A stretch of DNA of 64,000 nt from positions 62,001-126,000 of the IMG/VR virus record IMGVR_UViG_3300046170_000378; one strand, written 5' to 3'. Below the pieces are notes generated by a model. It saw only the letters and a list, made by a program, of their open reading frames with translations. It did no database searches and was not told the origin of the DNA. Below are positions 60,067 through 64,000 of this stretch, piece by piece; the first letter of the stretch is position 1; every line of letters starts with the position of its first letter. The stretch comes from a virus. The position numbers were made by a program, and so were the translations under genes.

Positions 60067-61128
60067 ATGACAGAACTAACATTTTTTACAGAACAGGAAA
60101 CCGACAAGTCCATTAAAGTAGGTATATGTGCCTTGGTAGGTAAGATTAGTCCAAAGATCTCTTCACACAAGGGTGCTTGGGCTCACATGCTATGTAATCA
60201 ATTGCAAAATGCGGGCTATTCTAATGCCGAAGTAATCACATCTAATCAAACCGATTGGAATGACTATGACGCAATTCTTATAGATCATGGTATGGAATTT
60301 AAAGGCACGTTTAATATTTTTGGAGGCTCTAACGATGATTTATATCATCAACTTATGAGGTTATTTTCCCCCGTTAAAAAATATTCCCTACATCACGATA
60401 TGCCAGATATTGGTAATTTGATTCAAACTAGGCTTAAAGCAGGAACTGATTTATTTAAAACACTTGAAGCTAGAATTGAAGAAGCAACGGAATTGTGTAC
60501 GAATATACAAAGAGTAGATCATGTAGATAAAACAGAAAAACTATGCTTTGGAGATAGTCACTCTTTTGGAATGTATCAAGAAGGATATATGTGTCAAAGA
60601 CATGATGGTTTGACTATGCACGGTGCATTAAAAAGAGGTTTACAAAGTTATGTATATCCATGGATTAAAAGCTTAACAGTTTATATGGGTAATATTGATG
60701 TAAGACATCACTTAATGAGACAACCAAATCCGGCTAATTCTGTAAAAACACTTCTAAAAAAATACGAAGAAGAGCTTATTGGTTTAGGTATCAGTGACAT
60801 TGAGATAGTACATGTTTTGCCAATTGAAAATGAATCTAGACCTCTACCAAAAACCGGCTATTATAAAGGAACTCCATTTATAGGCACATGGTCAGAAAGA
60901 ACAGAGTTAGTAAAACAAATTAACGAAGGCATTGACGATATGGCTGAAAGAAATAACTGGAAGGTTTACAAACACCCGGAGGTTTATTTTAATGCGATTG
61001 GAGAACTAACATTCGATGTAATGGAAAAACCAAAATCAGTACACATCTCTAGAGAGTATTACAGATGGAACATGGAAACAAACGAACCAAATAAGAACTT
61101 AATTAAACAAACACTGTCATTATTTTAA
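60067..61128 (+). CDS. GDSH-motif protein of the hypermodification cluster
   Basis: A 353-aa protein. The N-terminal half is a Rossmann-like alpha/beta domain (KVGICALVGKISPKISSHKG, DYDAILIDHGMEF). A GDSH motif (residues 162-165, KLCFGDSHSFGMYQEG) begins a second domain like SGNH-type hydrolases, with LTVYMGNIDVRHHL and a late VHISREYYRWNM that could supply the catalytic Asp/His. The substrate is unknown. It is placed between DUF6378 and the amino acid:DNA transferase-like genes, so it may act on the modified base or its donor; this is inference. Confidence 0.5.
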   Translation: MTELTFFTEQETDKSIKVGICALVGKISPKISSHKGAWAHMLCNQLQNAGYSNAEVITSNQTDWNDYDAILIDHGMEFKGTFNIFGGSNDDLYHQLMRLFSPVKKYSLHHDMPDIGNLIQTRLKAGTDLFKTLEARIEEATELCTNIQRVDHVDKTEKLCFGDSHSFGMYQEGYMCQRHDGLTMHGALKRGLQSYVYPWIKSLTVYMGNIDVRHHLMRQPNPANSVKTLLKKYEEELIGLGISDIEIVHVLPIENESRPLPKTGYYKGTPFIGTWSERTELVKQINEGIDDMAERNNWKVYKHPEVYFNAIGELTFDVMEKPKSVHISREYYRWNMETNEPNKNLIKQTLSLF

Positions 61129-61129
61129 T

Positions 61130-61279
61130 ATGAAACTAGACGAAAAATTCAAAATAGAAATTACTTACGCAGCATCGAAAGAAGTTGAAATAATTGAAAT
61201 AGAAACCAAAGACATCGAGTGGTCTATGGGCCAATATCAAAGAAATAGACCAGCATTCGGTTGGAAAATTATAGATTAG
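61130..61279 (+). CDS. small protein (49 aa) in the hypermodification cluster
   Basis: ATG 61130, TAG 61277-61279. It encodes MKLDEKFKIEITYAASKEVE and WSMGQYQRNRPAFGWKIID, a short strand-rich protein. It starts just after one gene and ends one base before the next start, a placement that supports a real gene. No family recognised. Confidence 0.5.
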   Translation: MKLDEKFKIEITYAASKEVEIIEIETKDIEWSMGQYQRNRPAFGWKIID

Positions 61280-61280
61280 T

Positions 61281-62489
61281 ATGCAGATAACAACGACTAA
61301 GTATTACGATGAGTTTTTAAGATATTTTGATCTAGCTAAAAAACAGCAAGATTTAAGTAATCTTGGTCATGTCCCACATGCAGAATCAAAATTAAATGAT
61401 GAGCTAATGCATCATATTGAATTATATGATGTCGTAGAGCGTAAATTTGCTGGGTTTTCTCAGATAATAAACGATTGCTTTTATGGTTGGAATCCAGATC
61501 ATCCATATTGGTCAAGAATGACCGAGGGATTATACACACCACAGAGAAAAGAGGTTGCTACCAATTGGAACAATAAAAGAAATGAATTTGGCCTAGAAGA
61601 ATGGCTTTATATTTTTATTCTTCACAGAGTATGTGGCTCTGCTATTAATTACGCTACTAAACCATCTGGTTATCATAACACAATTCTTTTTAATTTACAC
61701 GAGTGTTCTACTATTGAAGAAATGTGTGAAGTTATTAAACACCACCCAACTCCGTTTTACACCTCAGTTGGTTATCAATTTCCAGCATTTCCAAAACCAC
61801 CAAAACCAGAAATAAATGAAGATGCTTTTGTAGGCATGGCAAATTTTAGTAAACCAGAATATGTTTACAAAAGAGGTGGAGATTATTTCTTATGTGAATT
61901 TGCACCAAGAATGGCCAGAGACATGGCAAACTTTTTAAGACAGGGTGGCAAAAAAGATTTAAGAGAATTGGGCGAGTGGATGTTTAAGTGGAATGCAGAC
62001 AACGGCCTAAGAGCTTATAGATTCCAATATGCTGCAGTTATTGCAGATGTATGTGACTGGTACCCAGAATTTATGAATAGAGAATCAATGTTCTATTATG
62101 GTACTAATGCAGTAGAATGCATCGGTTATCTTGCAGATCCTGTAGAAAAGAAAGGTAAAAAGAGTGAAGAATTCTTAGATGCTGTTATGACAAAAATATA
62201 CGAAGATACTGGGTCTTTACCGTATAACGCAGAAGATGTTGCTTGTGATTTTATTAGATGGATTGAAAATTATTTAAGGCCAGGCGCAGACTATGCGCAT
62301 ATTAATATGGACACTCTTTGGAATTCTTCTGAAATTAAAGACCATCCATATGGCAGACAAAAAGCAATGCTAGATTTGGGGCTTGTAAAAACATTTAATG
62401 GAATGACTTCATTTCCATCAGACGATAAAATATTACAAAGCGCTGGAGTATCAGTTGAAGAGTACAAAAAAATGGTAGCAAAAATATGA
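61281..62489 (+). CDS. amino acid:DNA transferase-like protein
   Basis: A 402-aa protein resembling the phage amino acid:DNA transferase / alpha-glutamyl-putrescinyl thymine pyrophosphorylase group (helical, DNA-glycosylase-like fold): WLYIFILHRVCGSAINYATK, PSGYHNTILFNL, LGEWMFKWNADNGLRAYRFQ, FYYGTNAVECIGYLADP and LRPGADYAHINMDTLWNSS. Such enzymes are predicted to attach an amino acid or polyamine to a hydroxymethylated, pyrophosphate-activated pyrimidine in DNA. It overlaps the next gene by 4 bases (ATGA), so both are co-translated. Clade membership should be checked by profile search. Confidence 0.6.
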   Translation: MQITTTKYYDEFLRYFDLAKKQQDLSNLGHVPHAESKLNDELMHHIELYDVVERKFAGFSQIINDCFYGWNPDHPYWSRMTEGLYTPQRKEVATNWNNKRNEFGLEEWLYIFILHRVCGSAINYATKPSGYHNTILFNLHECSTIEEMCEVIKHHPTPFYTSVGYQFPAFPKPPKPEINEDAFVGMANFSKPEYVYKRGGDYFLCEFAPRMARDMANFLRQGGKKDLRELGEWMFKWNADNGLRAYRFQYAAVIADVCDWYPEFMNRESMFYYGTNAVECIGYLADPVEKKGKKSEEFLDAVMTKIYEDTGSLPYNAEDVACDFIRWIENYLRPGADYAHINMDTLWNSSEIKDHPYGRQKAMLDLGLVKTFNGMTSFPSDDKILQSAGVSVEEYKKMVAKI

Positions 62490-63592
62490 GTAACACTATA
62501 AAAGAAATAAAAAAAGTAGCTAAACAAACACCTGATCTGGGTGTTTTGTTTACGTTTGAAGACGATGTTACACAAGAGTATAGAAATATTACATATGATG
62601 GTACTTCTACAAATGTTGCATTTAAAAAGAAAAAGCCAGCAGAAAGTTGGATGAAAGATTGGTCAGAAGAAATGAGGCTAGCAAAGTTCTTTGAATTTTG
62701 TCACGAGTTTGATAAGAGAGAAGATAAACTTTTGTTAGAAGATTATCAGATATTTTCTCATAGACTACATTGGCACGAGCATCCTTATTGTTATATGATG
62801 CAAAAAGAAACAGACTTAGAGAAGCTACTTTATTATACCATTGTTTTCTCTTTTTCAAATGAACATTGGGGTACAATAACTCGCTTAATTAATGAAGGTG
62901 AAGAAAAGACTAGGGCACATTTTGTAGAAAACAGACATGCAAGAAATGATTTATTTCAGATCTATTATCCTAAAGGTACAATAGTTAAAGATTGGTTAAT
63001 TGAAGGACCTAAAAAAGCAGCTAAAGACATGGCTCATATTCTAGAAGATTTAGAAAGACCATATACAATGATGGAATTTGCTAAATTATTAGAAGCTTAT
63101 TTTAAAGAACATCAAGGATTTAGGTCACCATTATATCCATGTAAAAACACAGCAAGATATGTTGCAATGAGTAGACCAGATCTGGTTGACCCAGAATCTA
63201 TTTTATTTGGAGGAACTGGACACTTTGATGGCATGCAACAAATATTTGGAGGAGTTAATTTAAATGGAAAAGTAAAATACACGATTGACAAAGATGGTCA
63301 ATTTATTGCAGAAAACAAACACGCTGAAGAATGGCTAAGACAAATGGATGTACTCGTAAATCATCCAAATAATCCAATGGAAAGTCAAAAGTATTTAAAT
63401 GTAGAAGATAAAACATGTTTCTTCTATAAACACATTGCGATTAGTCATGGCATTAAGTCACCTACAAAGAGAATTCCATATACTTGGATATTCGATGGTA
63501 ACTTTAATTTAGCTAAACATCCAGATAAAGAAATTAATGTTAACGCAGACACTACTCGACATTTATGGGGTAGAGATTATCCAAACGAATAA
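62486..63592 (+). CDS. second amino acid:DNA transferase/pyrophosphorylase-like protein
   Basis: A 368-aa protein, probably of the same broad family: helical N-terminal part (MRLAKFFEFCHEFDKREDKL, YQIFSHRLHWHEHPY) and a C-terminal signature AYFKEHQGFRSPLYPCKNTA, RPDLVDPESILFGGTGHFDG and MQQIFGGVNLNG. The Gly-rich GGTGHFDG is the likely catalytic or DNA-binding loop. Two adjacent family members suggest a heteromer or two successive steps of base modification. Confidence 0.55.
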   Translation: MSNTIKEIKKVAKQTPDLGVLFTFEDDVTQEYRNITYDGTSTNVAFKKKKPAESWMKDWSEEMRLAKFFEFCHEFDKREDKLLLEDYQIFSHRLHWHEHPYCYMMQKETDLEKLLYYTIVFSFSNEHWGTITRLINEGEEKTRAHFVENRHARNDLFQIYYPKGTIVKDWLIEGPKKAAKDMAHILEDLERPYTMMEFAKLLEAYFKEHQGFRSPLYPCKNTARYVAMSRPDLVDPESILFGGTGHFDGMQQIFGGVNLNGKVKYTIDKDGQFIAENKHAEEWLRQMDVLVNHPNNPMESQKYLNVEDKTCFFYKHIAISHGIKSPTKRIPYTWIFDGNFNLAKHPDKEINVNADTTRHLWGRDYPNE

Positions 63593-63595
63593 AAT

Positions 63596-64000
63596 ATGGC
63601 ACACGATAAACACACGACAAGCACAATGAATCAAGATTTAAATCTAATGATGCCAAATAGACAGGCGTGGTTAGATTTGGCCGGTGATTGGCAAGATCCA
63701 CTGGATGATCCAGTTATTGTGAATCATGAAGGATTTAATGTAGTTAGAGATGATTTAATGGGATTTGGATCTAAATGTAGATTTGGTGATATTCTAGTTC
63801 AAAAGGCACCAACGGATACTTTAGTATACGTACAGCCCAGGTTTGGTTTTGCAGGAATATCTCTCGCATATTTAGCCAAAAAATATAATAAGAAACTGGT
63901 ATTATTCATGCCATCGGGCAAAGTAATATCAGATCATCAAGCAATATGTATTGAGAGAGGAGCAATACCTAAATTTAGAAGAATTGCAGCAATGCCTAAT
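63596..64000 (+). CDS. PLP-dependent (fold type II) enzyme, 3' end missing
   Basis: 135 codons, open at the window end. The pattern NVVRDDLMGFGSKCRFGDIL (lysine in GSKCR, as GGNKxRK in ACC deaminase/cysteine desulfhydrase types), then YVQPRFGFAGISLAYLAKKY and LVLFMPSGKVISDHQ, matches the N-terminal lobe of tryptophan-synthase-beta-fold PLP enzymes. It may make or modify the amino-acid donor for the hypermodified base. The start ATG 63596 is four bases after the previous stop; a later in-frame ATG at 63626 is possible. Confidence 0.6.
   Translation, partial: MAHDKHTTSTMNQDLNLMMPNRQAWLDLAGDWQDPLDDPVIVNHEGFNVVRDDLMGFGSKCRFGDILVQKAPTDTLVYVQPRFGFAGISLAYLAKKYNKKLVLFMPSGKVISDHQAICIERGAIPKFRRIAAMPN

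Noticed and set aside
5448-62876. Numerous minus-strand reading frames of 60-150 codons opposite the genes (for example 37456-37917 and 15883-16203)
   Set aside because: They lie antisense to well supported genes, have low-complexity or hydrophobic shadow composition and lack their own leaders.
1-64000. tRNA, rRNA, insertion sequences or integrase
   Set aside because: Looked for cloverleaf-type sequence, transposase or integrase motifs and terminal repeats; none seen by eye. A tRNA scan would be decisive.

Overview
The window is a gene-dense, AT-rich segment of a contractile-tailed (myovirus), T4-like phage genome. Every convincing gene lies on the + strand, with short or overlapping junctions. 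T4-type genes recognised from protein motifs are the baseplate genes gp53, gp5, gp25, gp6 and gp7, tail-tube-fold proteins, gp32-like ssDNA-binding protein, gp61-like primase, UvsY and UvsW. A Bacteroidota (flavobacteria-like) host is inferred from the BACON-type domain in a fibre protein, the A-rich rather than AGGAGG leaders, and the low GC. This is an inference, not proof.

Layout. 1-4.5 kb: end of an Fe-S (XPD/DinG-type) helicase, a 2OG-Fe(II) oxygenase-like protein and small unknown genes. 4.5-28.5 kb: baseplate and tail genes behind a T4-late-like TATAAATA element, interrupted by a four-domain S1 (ribosomal protein S1-like) gene and an amidoligase-like/beta-helix gene. 28.5-43.6 kb: an 8.3-kb giant virion gene, collagen-like and BACON-bearing fibre genes joined by Pro-Thr linkers, a nucleotidyltransferase-fold protein, a spanin-like protein and a tail-tube-fold protein. 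43.6-58.2 kb: genes whose products carry a T4 capsid-targeting-like peptide (compare T4 internal proteins, MKTYQEFIAEA). These include a ligase-like nucleotidyltransferase, a ligase-like/NMN-adenylyltransferase fusion and a protein with duplicated modules. They surround a recombination and replication block (RuvC-like nuclease, gp32, primase, UvsY, UvsW). 58.2-59.7 kb: small early-type genes behind two copies of an identical 33-bp promoter-like sequence. 59.7-64 kb: a probable DNA base-hypermodification cluster with two successive proteins resembling amino acid:DNA transferase / alpha-glutamyl-putrescinyl thymine pyrophosphorylase and a fold-type-II PLP enzyme cut by the window end.

Three things stand out. 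(1) An exact 10-mer, GATATATAAT, lies just upstream of five genes or operons and is a good candidate for this phage's late promoter. (2) At least ten, and probably eleven or twelve, apparent single-base insertions split otherwise continuous genes, most often as GGG or CCC where GG or CC restores the frame. I read these as sequence or assembly errors rather than real pseudogenes. Affected genes are therefore listed by fragment, with the rejoined product described. (3) The putative capsid-targeted cargo set, with its ligase/NMN-adenylyltransferase pair, looks like the least described system here. All calls rest on reading motifs by eye; no database search was run.
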